DNA of 48,165 nucleotides, taken from Glaciecola sp. UBA1851. GTDB lineage: Bacteria > Pseudomonadota > Gammaproteobacteria > Enterobacterales > Alteromonadaceae. The DNA lies in contig DDIL01000100.1 in the NCBI GenBank assembly GCA_002338515.1, positions 1-48,165 of the forward strand, written 5' to 3'. A program made the position numbers and the translations under genes. This document shows, in pieces, positions 17,970 to 27,758 of the stretch. Position 1 is the stretch's first letter, and every line of letters begins with the position of its first letter. Below the pieces are notes generated by a model. That model ran no database searches and was not told the DNA's origin. It saw only the letters and a program-made list of their open reading frames with translations.

Positions 17970-19427
17970 CTATTTTTTTTTGTGGTACGACAATAAACGC
18001 TTTCTTTTGCGTTGTTGCGTAAGTGTTAGCTTATTCTTTTTACCCTCATAAGGGTTACTACCTTCCCTAAATTCTATCTTAATTGGTGTTCCCATTACTT
18101 CTAATGCACGTCTGTAATAATTCGTCAAATATCGCTTATACGAATCAGGTAAGTCTTGAACTTGGTTGCCATGGATCACGACAACTGGAGGATTGTAACC
18201 ACCAGCATGTGCATATTTCATTTTTACACGCCTTCCTCTTACTAACGGTGGTTGGTGATCATCTTGAGCCATTTCCATTATATCTGTTAGTAACGACGTG
18301 TTAATTCGCTTGGTGGCAGATGCATAGGCTTCTTGTACCGACTCAAACAAATGCCCTACCCCTGATCCATGTAAAGCAGATATAAAATGAAGTCGAGCAA
18401 AATCCACAAACCCTAAACGTCTGTCTAACTCGCGTTTAATGTCTTCTTTAACATCACTGTCTAACCCATCCCATTTGTTTACAGCTAATACTAAGGACCG
18501 ACCCGAATTCAAAATAAAACCAAGTAGGGATAGATCTTGATCTGTTATACCCTCTCTAGCGTCAACTACTAAAAGTACAACATTCGCTTCTTCTATCGCT
18601 TGCAGTGTTTTTACTATTGAAAATTTTTCTACCGCATCTGATACTTTTTTTCGTTTTCTCACGCCTGCAGTATCTATCAATATATATTCCCGCTCATCTC
18701 GTTGCATAGGAATAAAAATTGAATCACGAGTAGTGCCGGGTAAATCAAATACAACAACTCGTTCTTCACCTAAAATTCTATTCGTTAATGTAGATTTTCC
18801 TACATTTGGCTTACCCACAATTGCAAGTTTAATAGGCAATGCTTGTAACGCCTTTAATTTTGCGTCTGCATCTTTTTCTTCGTCATCAATACTTTTATTT
18901 TTATCTTGTTCAGCAACGTGCATATCTACAAATTGCTCATCTAAGGGTGATAAAACCTGATCAATCAATTTAGAGACACCACGACCGTGTGCAGCTGCAA
19001 TTTGAAGTAAGTTAGCAAGCCCGAGTTTGTAAAATTCTGCACTTTCACTGTCACCATCTAATCCATCTACTTTGTTTACGACTAAATAAACACTTTTTTG
19101 CTGCTTTCGAAGGTGATCTGCAATGCCTATATCAGGAGCGGTTAAACCGTCTCTGGCGTCAACCAAGAAGAGAACGACATCCGCTTCATCAATCGCCAAT
19201 AGTGACTGCTGTGCCATCTCGGCATCAATACCTTGTTCATCACCACTAATACCACCTGTATCAACAACGATAAACTGACGGCCTTCATACTTCGCTGTAC
19301 CGTATTTTCGGTCGCGTGTTAGGCCTGGGAAATCGGCTACTAACGCATCTCGAGTATTCGTTAAACGATTAAATAAGGTGGATTTTCCTACATTAGGACG
19401 GCCAACTAGGGCAATTACAGGTAACAT
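17970..19427 (-). CDS. der: Ribosome-assembly GTPase Der (EngA)
   Basis: Der is an essential GTPase for 50S subunit maturation. The 485-aa protein has two G domains in tandem, each complete: G1 GRPNVGKST and GKPNVGKST, G3 DTGGI and DTAGV, G4 NKVDG and NKWDG. They are separated by an acidic linker (about residues 165-195) and followed by a KH-like domain (about 370-455) and a basic tail rich in Lys/Arg. It is the last gene of the ispG-hisS-yfgM-bamB-der order, although a hairpin separates it from bamB. Confidence 0.97.
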   Translation of the reverse strand: MLPVIALVGRPNVGKSTLFNRLTNTRDALVADFPGLTRDRKYGTAKYEGRQFIVVDTGGISGDEQGIDAEMAQQSLLAIDEADVVLFLVDARDGLTAPDIGIADHLRKQQKSVYLVVNKVDGLDGDSESAEFYKLGLANLLQIAAAHGRGVSKLIDQVLSPLDEQFVDMHVAEQDKNKSIDDEEKDADAKLKALQALPIKLAIVGKPNVGKSTLTNRILGEERVVVFDLPGTTRDSIFIPMQRDEREYILIDTAGVRKRKKVSDAVEKFSIVKTLQAIEEANVVLLVVDAREGITDQDLSLLGFILNSGRSLVLAVNKWDGLDSDVKEDIKRELDRRLGFVDFARLHFISALHGSGVGHLFESVQEAYASATKRINTSLLTDIMEMAQDDHQPPLVRGRRVKMKYAHAGGYNPPVVVIHGNQVQDLPDSYKRYLTNYYRRALEVMGTPIKIEFREGSNPYEGKKNKLTLTQQRKRKRLLSYHKKK

Positions 19428-19486
19428 GCTTATCTCAATTCAATGGTTGGGGATATACGAAATTCTATTATTTTCTGCTAATACAC

Positions 19487-19515
19487 AAACGCCAATGATA
19501 ACATCATTGGCGTTT
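19487..19515 (-). terminator. Hairpin terminator between bamB and der
   Basis: A perfect 13-bp stem (AAACGCCAATGAT with its complement, arms 19487-19499 and 19503-19515) has a 3-nt loop. On the minus strand it is followed by GTTTGTGTATT, a poor U tract, while the plus-strand flank is T-rich. It probably reduces transcription from bamB into der. Confidence 0.5.
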
Positions 19516-19551
19516 ATTTATTATTTTTTAAGCTGCATTGACGTGTCTTAT

Positions 19552-20796
19552 TTAATTTCCGACTTTTATAAAGCTTACTTCTCCATCTCTTCTTTGAACA
19601 ATGAGATTATTTTCTAGAAGAACGGGTTCAACATAAATGCCCTCATCCTCATCATCGTCACCAATATCAATTCTAGAGACATACTTACCTTCATCTTGGG
19701 TGAAATAATGAAGAAAACCAAATTTATCTCCTATAGCAATATATTCACCAATAGGCGTCGCTGTTGTTAAATTACGCTTGCGAAGTTGGCCATTTGACCA
19801 AAGCTCAACACCATTTCTTCTATCTATTGCATATATATTACTGTTTGTATCAGTCACAAATAAGCGATTTCCGGCAATACTCACATTCCGGAAACTAGCA
19901 TATTCTCGATTCCAAATAACGTTACCCGATCGAAGCTCTATAGCAGATAGCGTTCCTCCGTAAGAGATAACAAATACAGTTCCACCAAAAACAAGTGGCT
20001 TTGTGTCTATATCGACAATTCTCTCTAAATCAGTCGCACCTGTTGGTTTAGCAACCACAGCTTCCCAAGCAGTTAAACCTGAATCAAGAATATTTACTCT
20101 AACTCTTCCATTTGCCAGCCCAACAATCGCTCCGCCAGCGGCAGCAGCAGGAGAAGATATACCCCTTAAAGTTAATGGGGGAACATCTGACTCATTTTGC
20201 CATTTAATTTCACCAGATTGTGAATCTAAGCCTATCAAGGTACCTGCAACAGTATTTACTACAATAATGCCTGAATCTGCTGCTGGCTGTGCAATCACCT
20301 CGCTCGGTACTTTTGTTTGCCAGTTTATACTTCCATCTTCATGGTTAAGTGAATAGACAACACCGTCTTCTGTTCCAAAATAAATGGCATTGTAGGCCAC
20401 CAGCAACCCGCCCGATACTTTTGCTGAAATAGTATCTGGAAATAAACCGTACAAATTGAATAAGTTCGATTCTCTACTTTTTCTGCTAACCTCTTGCTCC
20501 CAAATTTCATCACCTGTTTCGGGATCAAAAGCTACGATAACGCCTTCACGGCTCGCGGCAAATATTTTATTATAACCAACAGCAGGCATTAGCCGAGAAA
20601 AATAGTCATCAACACCATCACCAACATTTTCTGACCATACCACCTCAGACTCAAATTGATTAGTTAATTCTGGAAGTGTTCGTATTTCAATTTCTTCGTC
20701 ATCTGCAAACCAGTTCGATATAGTCGTACAACCACTCAAACTAATAACAATTAATATAAAACCCGCTTTTTTTAACACCTTATTCAAGGTCATCAC
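19552..20796 (-). CDS. bamB: Outer membrane protein assembly lipoprotein BamB
   Basis: BamB is the eight-bladed beta-propeller lipoprotein of the BAM complex that folds outer-membrane proteins. The 414-aa precursor has a lipoprotein signal with lipobox LSGC (Cys about residue 23). It then has repeated PQQ-like blades visible as FDPETGDEIWEQEV, HEDGSINWQTKV, QSGEIKWQNES, RSGNVIWNREY and RRNGVELWSNG. The gene overlaps the end of yfgM by up to 17 nt, which indicates translational coupling. The length is slightly above E. coli BamB (392). Confidence 0.96.
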   Translation of the reverse strand: MMTLNKVLKKAGFILIVISLSGCTTISNWFADDEEIEIRTLPELTNQFESEVVWSENVGDGVDDYFSRLMPAVGYNKIFAASREGVIVAFDPETGDEIWEQEVSRKSRESNLFNLYGLFPDTISAKVSGGLLVAYNAIYFGTEDGVVYSLNHEDGSINWQTKVPSEVIAQPAADSGIIVVNTVAGTLIGLDSQSGEIKWQNESDVPPLTLRGISSPAAAAGGAIVGLANGRVRVNILDSGLTAWEAVVAKPTGATDLERIVDIDTKPLVFGGTVFVISYGGTLSAIELRSGNVIWNREYASFRNVSIAGNRLFVTDTNSNIYAIDRRNGVELWSNGQLRKRNLTTATPIGEYIAIGDKFGFLHYFTQDEGKYVSRIDIGDDDEDEGIYVEPVLLENNLIVQRRDGEVSFIKVGN

Positions 20797-21415
20797 CTAA
20801 ATTTTTTGTTTTAGCATAGGCTATGTTGTCACGTTTCATTTCAAGATTAGGATTATTTTCAGACAAAGCCAGTGCCTTTGTATAAGCATTTTGAGCTCCA
20901 TCAAAATCACCTTGAGCAATTAATGCATCACCTCTTAATTCTTCAACCTGACCTTCGTATGCATCAGATAAAACTGAATCAAGTGTAGTAATAGCTTGGG
21001 TATATTCTTCCAATTGAATTTGTATTTTTGCTAAACGCAATTTAGCGATATCTGCAATCGTTTTGTCGCCACTTGCTGCGGCTTGTAATGCTTCTTTTGC
21101 GGTTACATAATCTTGTTTATCAACAGCTTGCTGCGCAATAATAAATGCAGCTAAGGGCGCGTATCCCGTATCAGAATTTGCATCCACAAACGATTGAAGC
21201 TCTTCAGTATTTTGGTTTTCAACAAAACTTTCTACGCTTTTGTTATAAGAAACGGATGCAGACTCTTGAGCACCTAATTTTGAATCGTTATAGTAGCGCC
21301 AACCCCAAAGTAAGCCTAATCCTACAACAGCACCAGCAACAATAACCATACCGTTATCTTTCCAGAACTGTTTTATTGCTTGTACCTGTTGTTCTTCGGT
21401 TTCGTAACCTATCAT
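20780..21415 (-). CDS. yfgM: YfgM family SecYEG-associated TPR protein
   Basis: YfgM is an inner-membrane protein that associates with the SecYEG translocon and PpiD and helps periplasmic chaperone traffic. The 211-aa protein has a cytosolic N-terminal stretch (ETEEQQVQAIKQFWKDNG), one membrane helix (about residues 22-40, with the GAVVGLGLLWGWRYY pattern of the family) and a periplasmic TPR domain (about 60-200). The position between hisS and bamB is the conserved one, and its 3' end overlaps bamB. Confidence 0.93.
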   Translation of the reverse strand: MIGYETEEQQVQAIKQFWKDNGMVIVAGAVVGLGLLWGWRYYNDSKLGAQESASVSYNKSVESFVENQNTEELQSFVDANSDTGYAPLAAFIIAQQAVDKQDYVTAKEALQAAASGDKTIADIAKLRLAKIQIQLEEYTQAITTLDSVLSDAYEGQVEELRGDALIAQGDFDGAQNAYTKALALSENNPNLEMKRDNIAYAKTKNLGDDLE

Positions 21416-21490
21416 TTGTTTTATTATCCTTTGCTATCGCGTTTCTTATTTAAGTTTTTAACTTAAATTAAAATTCTTACTAATTTATAT

Positions 21491-22762
21491 TTAGCTAACT
21501 TCAGCTAAAACCTCTAATAATTCTTGTTCTGTGACTGTTTCTTGCGGCAAATCTTTTCGCAACCATTTTAACCCAAAACTACCAGACTGTGCTTCGCTCT
21601 CGCCAATAATAATGGCTAGCATAGCACCTGAAGCATCGGCTTTTTTCAATTGTTTTTTGAAGTTTCCTCCACCGCAGTGCGTTTGTACTTTCAAAAATGA
21701 AAAATGCTCTCGCATTAATTCAGTTAATTCTTGTGCTTTGAGTTCGGCTGCTGTTCCAAGCGCTGTCACGTAAACCTGCGCATCAGACTCTCCAACATCA
21801 ATTTCTAAAGACTCAACTAATAAAACCAGCCTTTCAATTCCCATTGCAAAACCAACTGCAGGAGTTTCTCGACCGCCCAATTGTTGAACTAAGCCGTCAT
21901 ACCTTCCGCCCGCACAAATGGTACCTTGCGAACCAAGTAAACTCGTTACCCACTCAAATACCGTTCTATTATAATAGTCCAATCCTCTAACCAATGATGG
22001 ATTAACTGTGTATTCGATACCTAAAGCATCTAATCGTTCACATAAAATTGAAAAATGTTCTGCAGACTCTGTGTCTAAGTGATCAATAAGCTTTGGTGCA
22101 TTAACCAGTATTTCTTGTGTATTTTTGTCTTTTGAGTCTAAAATTCTGAGTGGGTTAGTATCTAATCTGCGTTTGCTATCTTCATCTAAGCTTTCTATAT
22201 GAGCTGACAAAAATTCTACCAATACTTTTTTATAGTTTGCTCTTGCTTCAGCATTGCCTAACGAGTTTATTTGTAATTCAACTTTATCGCTTATACCAAA
22301 AGACTTCCAAAGCCTAGCTCCCATTAGAATCATTTCTATATCGATGTCTGGACCTTGATATCCAAATGCCTCTGCACCAAATTGATGGAACTGTCTATAT
22401 CGTCCTTTTTGCGGACGCTCATGCCTAAACATTGGCCCCATATACCACAAGCGTCGTTGTTGATTATATAGCAATCCATGTTGATTACCCGCTCGAACAG
22501 CACATGCTGTGCCTTCTGGACGAAGTGCTAAGCTGTCACCGTTTCTATCTTCAAAAACATACATTTCTTTTTCAACGATATCTGTAGCTTCACCAACAGA
22601 ACGTTTGAATAAATCAGTAGACTCAACAATAGGGGTTCTAATTTCTTGGTAATGGTAACTATTAACTAATTGCCTAATTCGAGATTCCACAAATTGCCAT
22701 GTTGGCGTATTTGATGGTAAACAGTCATTCATACCGCGAATAGCTTGTATTGTTTTTGCCAC
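21491..22762 (-). CDS. hisS: Histidyl-tRNA synthetase
   Basis: This class II synthetase charges tRNA-His; 423 aa against 424 in E. coli. Recognisable are the N-terminal IRGMNDCLP, motif 2 (LRPEGTACAVRAG and RYRQFHQFGAEAFG), the histidine-specific GLDYYNRTVFEW, motif 3 (GGRYDGLVQQLGG, then VGFAMGIERL) and a C-terminal anticodon-binding domain (about 325-423). It lies between ispG and yfgM in the conserved order. Confidence 0.98.
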   Translation of the reverse strand: MAKTIQAIRGMNDCLPSNTPTWQFVESRIRQLVNSYHYQEIRTPIVESTDLFKRSVGEATDIVEKEMYVFEDRNGDSLALRPEGTACAVRAGNQHGLLYNQQRRLWYMGPMFRHERPQKGRYRQFHQFGAEAFGYQGPDIDIEMILMGARLWKSFGISDKVELQINSLGNAEARANYKKVLVEFLSAHIESLDEDSKRRLDTNPLRILDSKDKNTQEILVNAPKLIDHLDTESAEHFSILCERLDALGIEYTVNPSLVRGLDYYNRTVFEWVTSLLGSQGTICAGGRYDGLVQQLGGRETPAVGFAMGIERLVLLVESLEIDVGESDAQVYVTALGTAAELKAQELTELMREHFSFLKVQTHCGGGNFKKQLKKADASGAMLAIIIGESEAQSGSFGLKWLRKDLPQETVTEQELLEVLAEVS

Positions 22763-22896
22763 AGTGATCTCAAGTTAATTATTAAGCCGCATAGTATATG
22801 TATTTTGTAATAACGGGTAAAGATTAAAGCGTTAAAACGCGGCTTTTACTTGCGCTATTTTCATTCTAGATTAGAAATTTAGCAATATGGTAGTTA

Positions 22897-24027
22897 TTAA
22901 ATATCTACGTTGATATCAATTCGCTTAGTTTCATCTAATATCGATTGCTTAACGGCAACCTTTGCACGTATCTTTTGCTCTAGTTTATCCACTAATTCGG
23001 TATTGGCAATTCTTTCTCTTTGGCGAAGTCCATCTTCGTAAAAACCGCTCATATTTCGAGCTCCTGTCAAACCAATATCAGATACTTCTGCTTCGCCTGG
23101 ACCGTTTACCACACAACCAATAATTGAAACGTCAAGTGGGGTCACAATATCTTCTAACCTTTGCTCTAATGCGTTAACTGTATTGATTACATCGAATTCC
23201 TGCCTAGAGCAGCTCGGACATGCAATAAAGTTGATACCCCTAGAACGTATCCTTAACGATTTCAATATATCAAATCCAACTTTTATCTCTTCTACTGGGT
23301 CTGCAGCAAGTGACACACGAATAGTGTCACCTATACCTTCTGACAAAAGCATGCCTAACCCCACTGCACTTTTGACTGAACCAGATCGCAATCCACCAGC
23401 TTCAGTAATCCCCAGATGCAAGGGTTGTTTAATTTGTTTAGCTAATAATCGATATGCGCCCACTGCTAAAAACACATCGGAAGCTTTCACTGATACTTTA
23501 AATTGATCAAAGTTTAATTTATCGAGGATATCAACATGGCGCATAGCTGATTCAAGCAAAGCCTCAGGTGTAGGCTCGCCGTATTTTTCTTGTAGGTCTC
23601 TTTCTAACGATCCGCCATTTACTCCTATTCGAATAGGAATATTTTTGTCTTTAGCACAATCTACTACAGATTTAACGCGTTCAATATTACCTATATTCCC
23701 GGGGTTTATACGTAAGCAATCAACTCCGTATTCAGCTACCTTTAAAGCAATTCTGTAATCAAAATGAATATCAGCTACAAGGGGAATATCAACTTGTTGT
23801 TTAATTAGTTTAAATGCTTCTGCTGCATCCATAGTAGGTACAGATACTCGAACAATGTCAGCTCCAACGGCTTGAATTCTTTTTATTTGATCAACAGTAG
23901 ATTGAACGTCTGTTGTTTCTGTATTTGTCATTGATTGAACGGCGATAGGTGCACCATCGCCTATAGGGACGTCACCTACATAAATACGAGTCGACTGACG
24001 ACGCTTTATCCAAGATTCTGCAAACAT
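22897..24027 (-). CDS. ispG: 4-hydroxy-3-methylbut-2-en-1-yl diphosphate synthase (flavodoxin), IspG
   Basis: IspG catalyses the penultimate step of the MEP isoprenoid pathway using a [4Fe-4S] cluster. The 376-aa protein has the N-terminal TIM-barrel motifs (VGDVPIGDGAPIAVQSMTNT, DIHFDYRIAL, RINPGN) and the C-terminal cluster domain with CPSCSRQEFD and GCVVNGPGEA, which supply the three Cys and the Glu ligands known from E. coli. Its ATG overlaps the rodZ stop by one base. It needs Fe-S assembly even though the nearby isc locus is reduced. Confidence 0.97.
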   Translation of the reverse strand: MFAESWIKRRQSTRIYVGDVPIGDGAPIAVQSMTNTETTDVQSTVDQIKRIQAVGADIVRVSVPTMDAAEAFKLIKQQVDIPLVADIHFDYRIALKVAEYGVDCLRINPGNIGNIERVKSVVDCAKDKNIPIRIGVNGGSLERDLQEKYGEPTPEALLESAMRHVDILDKLNFDQFKVSVKASDVFLAVGAYRLLAKQIKQPLHLGITEAGGLRSGSVKSAVGLGMLLSEGIGDTIRVSLAADPVEEIKVGFDILKSLRIRSRGINFIACPSCSRQEFDVINTVNALEQRLEDIVTPLDVSIIGCVVNGPGEAEVSDIGLTGARNMSGFYEDGLRQRERIANTELVDKLEQKIRAKVAVKQSILDETKRIDINVDI

Positions 24028-25160
24028 TACTCACTTCCAACAGGTAACTTAAAGTTGGCTGAACGACCTGCGGGATGAACTGACATATCAACTTGCAAGC
24101 CGCCAAAGTTTATCTCTACATTTTGAGGGGCTCCCAAAATCACTCGTACTGGAGGCTCCCCTGATACTTCCATGACTCTTCCCTTCTTTTTAACGCCATA
24201 AGCCATGGTTTCGCCATCTTTGTCTTTTACACTAACCCAGCAATCGTCTTTAAATGTAAATACTAGATTAACCGTACCATCACTATTCACTCTATAACCT
24301 TCCTCAGTAAATATCCCTTCAATTATATCTGCTGAGTTTCTCAGTGGAGAATCTTCTTCCACAATATCGTCGATTGTATCTTCAACTTGGTCCTGAGTAT
24401 CATCAATTGTATCTAAAAGCTCATTGGGTATATCTGACACTTCATCCGCTGGTAATTCATCTACTGCTTCATTTACGCTAGTAATAATATCATCTGTATT
24501 AGATTCTATGATGTCTTGAACTTGCTCATCTGGAACTTGCGGTCCTGAATCTAGTTTCACCTCTTCGAATTCTGGCTCTTCAATCGCATCTGGTTCAGTA
24601 GAGGTATTGTTATCTATAGCATCTGTTTCAGTATTTACTTCTTTTTCACTAAATAAGTTTTCAAACGTTTCAGCAACGAAAGCTTGAGAATCTTTAAATG
24701 AATCAGACTGTTGCACCCACCAACCTACAACCGACCCCAACACTAAGATTACCACTACCACAGTTACCATATTCCATCTATGATCACTTGCTTCTCGCGT
24801 CACTCTTCTAGAAAAGCTTTGCAATTTGGCAGGTTTATTATCTTGAATATGAATTTCATCATAAGCATCTAATAGCGGCTGTATTTCTAACTGCACTAAT
24901 TTTGCATAAAGTCTGACGTAGCCTTTGTTGAATGTAACTGACACCCCCTCTTCAAGTGCGTCTTGTTCAACTGCTTGTACACTGCTTAATCGTAAATGTA
25001 GTCTGTCTGCAACTTGTTGTTGCGTTAGGCCTAGGTTTTCTCTTGCTACTATGAGTTGCTGTCCCGGACTCAATGTCTCTCCTTGCTTTTTAGATTCAAC
25101 TATTACTTCTTGTTCAGTCATTTGTTGAGCATTTGCTTGTTGTTGTTCTTCGTTACTCAT
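24027..25160 (-). CDS. rodZ: Cytoskeletal protein RodZ
   Basis: RodZ links MreB to the elongasome and sets rod shape. The 377-aa protein has a cytosolic HTH domain (about residues 30-105, GQQLIVARENLGLTQQQVAD), a basic juxtamembrane segment (SFSRRVTREASDHRW), one helix (about 131-149), an acidic Asp/Glu-rich periplasmic linker (about 165-275) and a C-terminal DUF4115 beta domain (about 285-370). It overlaps pilF by 8 nt and ispG by 1 nt, so all three are co-translated. Confidence 0.95.
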   Translation of the reverse strand: MSNEEQQQANAQQMTEQEVIVESKKQGETLSPGQQLIVARENLGLTQQQVADRLHLRLSSVQAVEQDALEEGVSVTFNKGYVRLYAKLVQLEIQPLLDAYDEIHIQDNKPAKLQSFSRRVTREASDHRWNMVTVVVVILVLGSVVGWWVQQSDSFKDSQAFVAETFENLFSEKEVNTETDAIDNNTSTEPDAIEEPEFEEVKLDSGPQVPDEQVQDIIESNTDDIITSVNEAVDELPADEVSDIPNELLDTIDDTQDQVEDTIDDIVEEDSPLRNSADIIEGIFTEEGYRVNSDGTVNLVFTFKDDCWVSVKDKDGETMAYGVKKKGRVMEVSGEPPVRVILGAPQNVEINFGGLQVDMSVHPAGRSANFKLPVGSE

Positions 25161-26340
25161 TTGTATTTGGATCCCTTACCCATAAGCGCGAGCCAATATT
25201 AATTGATGATGCATCGGCTAAATTATTCCACTCTACTAGTCTACTTATTTTAACATTATATTTGCGAGAAATTTGAAACAAATTTTCTTTTGGTTTAACT
25301 ACATGGAAAAAAGTTGGACTATCATCATTCTTAATGATTTCTGCTGCATTGGTATCTTGTGTTGATACATTTTCAACACGCTTATTTGTAGACTGTATAC
25401 CTGCTTTTGATGTAACTTTTAGGTTATTACTGTTTGTAATATTGGGTGCCACTGTGGTTGAATTTTGGCTAGGAGAATTCATTACTATGTTCGGTTGATT
25501 TGATTGCGCTGGAGTATTAGAAAAACTCTGCGTTCTAGTCTTTACTTTCTGAGTGATTTTTTTAGAAGGCCTCCAAGAAGCATTGGCTAATTGCGCTTTT
25601 TGGGTGAATTCGTGATCAGGATAAAGCCTAAGCAGTAAGGATGCATAATCATTCGCTTTATTAACATCTTGCTCACCTTTCGCAATTTGATATTGAAGCC
25701 AAAGTGAATTGGCATTCACACTCGCATTTCTCTCATATTTAAAAAGCGCTCGCTTGGCATCTTCCCATCTAGCTTCATTTACATAAATTTCTGTTAGATA
25801 TAGTAGAGTGCTTGCTCTTGTTGGCTGATGATTTAACGCTGTATTAAAATATGCAGTCGCCTCACCAAGTAATCCCTGACTTTGTGAACACAACGCCAAA
25901 TTTTCATACGTTTCAGCTGTAGACACATAACTTTTATCATCTACTGCTTTTAAAAAGTTATTCTTAGCTTGTTCATACTTTCCTTGCTTACACAGAAAAG
26001 CGCCATAGCTATTTAATATATCGGGGGCATTTTTGGAGTAATCCAAGGCGTCTTTAAAGTATTCTTCCGCTCTAGCATTTTCATCAACCTGTTCATAATA
26101 AAATGCCATAGCATAATTAGCCTCTCCTGAACGAGGGGTAAACTCTAAGGCCTTATCTAAATTGAACTTAGCTTGACTAAAATTACCGTTTTGCAAATAA
26201 GTTAACCCTAAACTAACTCTGGTTTTAGATGCTTCTACCGCATCAAAGTCGCCTGTGCCTGAAAAACCGCGTTCAGGCTGTTTTGATGCGCAACCTACAA
26301 CTAGCAATATAACAATGATTACAATTAAATTCTTCAACAT
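25153..26340 (-). CDS. pilF: Type IV pilus biogenesis/stability lipoprotein PilF (PilW) with C-terminal LysM domain
   Basis: PilF/PilW is an outer-membrane lipoprotein needed to assemble the PilQ secretin. The 395-aa protein has a lipobox (VVGC, Cys about residue 17), about six TPR units (residues 40-250; for example SQAKFNLDKALEFTPRSGEA and EQAKNNFLKAVD), a Ser/Thr/Asn-rich linker (about 265-335) and a C-terminal LysM (HVVKPKENLFQISRKYNV, ending NIGSRLWV). PilF proteins of Pseudomonas are about 250 aa without LysM, so this form probably also contacts peptidoglycan. It lies 52 nt after rlmN. Confidence 0.93.
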   Translation of the reverse strand: MLKNLIVIIVILLVVGCASKQPERGFSGTGDFDAVEASKTRVSLGLTYLQNGNFSQAKFNLDKALEFTPRSGEANYAMAFYYEQVDENARAEEYFKDALDYSKNAPDILNSYGAFLCKQGKYEQAKNNFLKAVDDKSYVSTAETYENLALCSQSQGLLGEATAYFNTALNHQPTRASTLLYLTEIYVNEARWEDAKRALFKYERNASVNANSLWLQYQIAKGEQDVNKANDYASLLLRLYPDHEFTQKAQLANASWRPSKKITQKVKTRTQSFSNTPAQSNQPNIVMNSPSQNSTTVAPNITNSNNLKVTSKAGIQSTNKRVENVSTQDTNAAEIIKNDDSPTFFHVVKPKENLFQISRKYNVKISRLVEWNNLADASSINIGSRLWVRDPNTNE

Positions 26341-26392
26341 AGGTAGCTACCTTTGAACATCTATTGCTTATAGTATAAGACGAAATTACTTT

Positions 26393-27580
26393 TTATTCAG
26401 ATACTTTGACAGAAATTGGCTTTCCTTGCATTTTCTTTTTTAATAAACGTTTAGTTCTGTCAACCACATCGCCAACTAACTGGCCGCAAGCGGCGTCAAT
26501 ATCATCGCCTCGAGTTTTTCTAACTACTGTTGTAAATCCATAACTCATCAATACTTTTGCAAACCTATCTATTCTAGAATTACTCGAGCATGTATAGGGA
26601 GAACCAGGATATGGATTAAATGGAATAAGGTTAATTTTACTTGGTGTGTTTTGCAACACTTTCGCTAATTGATGAGCTTGGTCAGTACTATCATTAATTT
26701 GATTTAACATCACGTACTCAACCGTCACCTTACCTTGGTTCGCTTTAGATTTTGCTAAGTAACGCCTTACACCGGCTAAGAACTCTTCAATTGGATATTT
26801 TTTATTTACCGGCACTATTTCATTGCGTAATTTATCATCTGGTGCATGCAAAGATATCGCTAGTGCAACATCTATTTGATCGCCGAGCATATCAAGAGCA
26901 GGCACCACACCTGATGTTGACAATGTCACTCTTCTTTTTGACAACCCAAACCCAAAGTCATCCATCATTATATCCATGGCAGGAATGACATTTTTTAGAT
27001 TCAGTAAAGGCTCTCCCATGCCCATCATCACCACGTTAGTAATAGGACGCTGAGAAGTATCTTTTGATAAACCAATAAAAGTGGCTACTCGCCAAACTTG
27101 ACCGATTATTTCTGCAACGGATAAGTTACGGTTAAAGCCTTGTTGTGCCGTTGAACAAAATGTACATTCCAATGCACAACCAACCTGAGAAGACACACAT
27201 AACGTGGCACGATCTGATTCGGGTATCCATACCGTTTCAACTTCTTGTCCACCGTCTAAAATAATCGCAAACTTAATGGTGCCGTCTGTTGCTTGCTGGT
27301 GCTGAGAAATTTGAGGCGCTCTAACCTCACATAAATCATTCAGTTTAGCTCTTAGCTGTTTGTTTATATTAGTCATTTTTTCAAAGCAAGATTCACCCTC
27401 TTGATAAATCCATTTCATGACTTGGTCAGCACGAAATGGTTTTTCACCAATAGAATCAAAGTACTCGCGCATTGCCGCACGATTAAAATTCAGCAAATTT
27501 TGCTTCGTCTGTTTAACATCAGACTTAATTTTTTTAGGCTCTGAAGAAGTTATTTCTACCGAACTAGATTGACTCTGCAT
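26393..27580 (-). CDS. rlmN: Dual-specificity 23S rRNA m2A2503 / tRNA m2A37 methyltransferase RlmN
   Basis: RlmN is a radical-SAM enzyme that methylates A2503 of 23S rRNA and A37 of some tRNAs, using a [4Fe-4S] cluster. The 395-aa protein has the CxxxCxxC cluster motif in VGCALECTFCSTAQQGFNRN and the second catalytic Cys near the C terminus in DDIDAACGQLVGDV. The N-terminal part (LNFNRAAMREYFDSIGEKPF) matches E. coli RlmN, with about 25 extra Ser/Lys-rich residues in front. It is first in the pilF-rodZ-ispG run and is separated from ndk by a strong terminator. Confidence 0.97.
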   Translation of the reverse strand: MQSQSSSVEITSSEPKKIKSDVKQTKQNLLNFNRAAMREYFDSIGEKPFRADQVMKWIYQEGESCFEKMTNINKQLRAKLNDLCEVRAPQISQHQQATDGTIKFAIILDGGQEVETVWIPESDRATLCVSSQVGCALECTFCSTAQQGFNRNLSVAEIIGQVWRVATFIGLSKDTSQRPITNVVMMGMGEPLLNLKNVIPAMDIMMDDFGFGLSKRRVTLSTSGVVPALDMLGDQIDVALAISLHAPDDKLRNEIVPVNKKYPIEEFLAGVRRYLAKSKANQGKVTVEYVMLNQINDSTDQAHQLAKVLQNTPSKINLIPFNPYPGSPYTCSSNSRIDRFAKVLMSYGFTTVVRKTRGDDIDAACGQLVGDVVDRTKRLLKKKMQGKPISVKVSE

Positions 27581-27652
27581 ACTGAATTATTCACCTTGCT
27601 AACCAAAACTTATCATAAGACTAATAAACCTTTGATTGGTTTAAATAATCTG

Positions 27653-27679
27653 AAAAAAGGGAGCATGGCTCCCTTTTTT
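27653..27679 (-). terminator. Strong intrinsic terminator after ndk
   Basis: A perfect stem has arms AAAAAAGGGAGC (27653-27664) and GCTCCCTTTTTT (27668-27679) with loop ATG. On the minus strand GGGAGC pairs with GCTCCC and is followed by six Ts. It is symmetrical, so it would stop transcription in both directions, and it separates ndk from rlmN. Confidence 0.85.
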
Positions 27680-27758
27680 ATTTGTATCTTTCTGCCGACT
27701 TCTTACTAACGTATAAATTGACAATTTACTTATACGGAGATTTCAAGAAATTTGCTTA

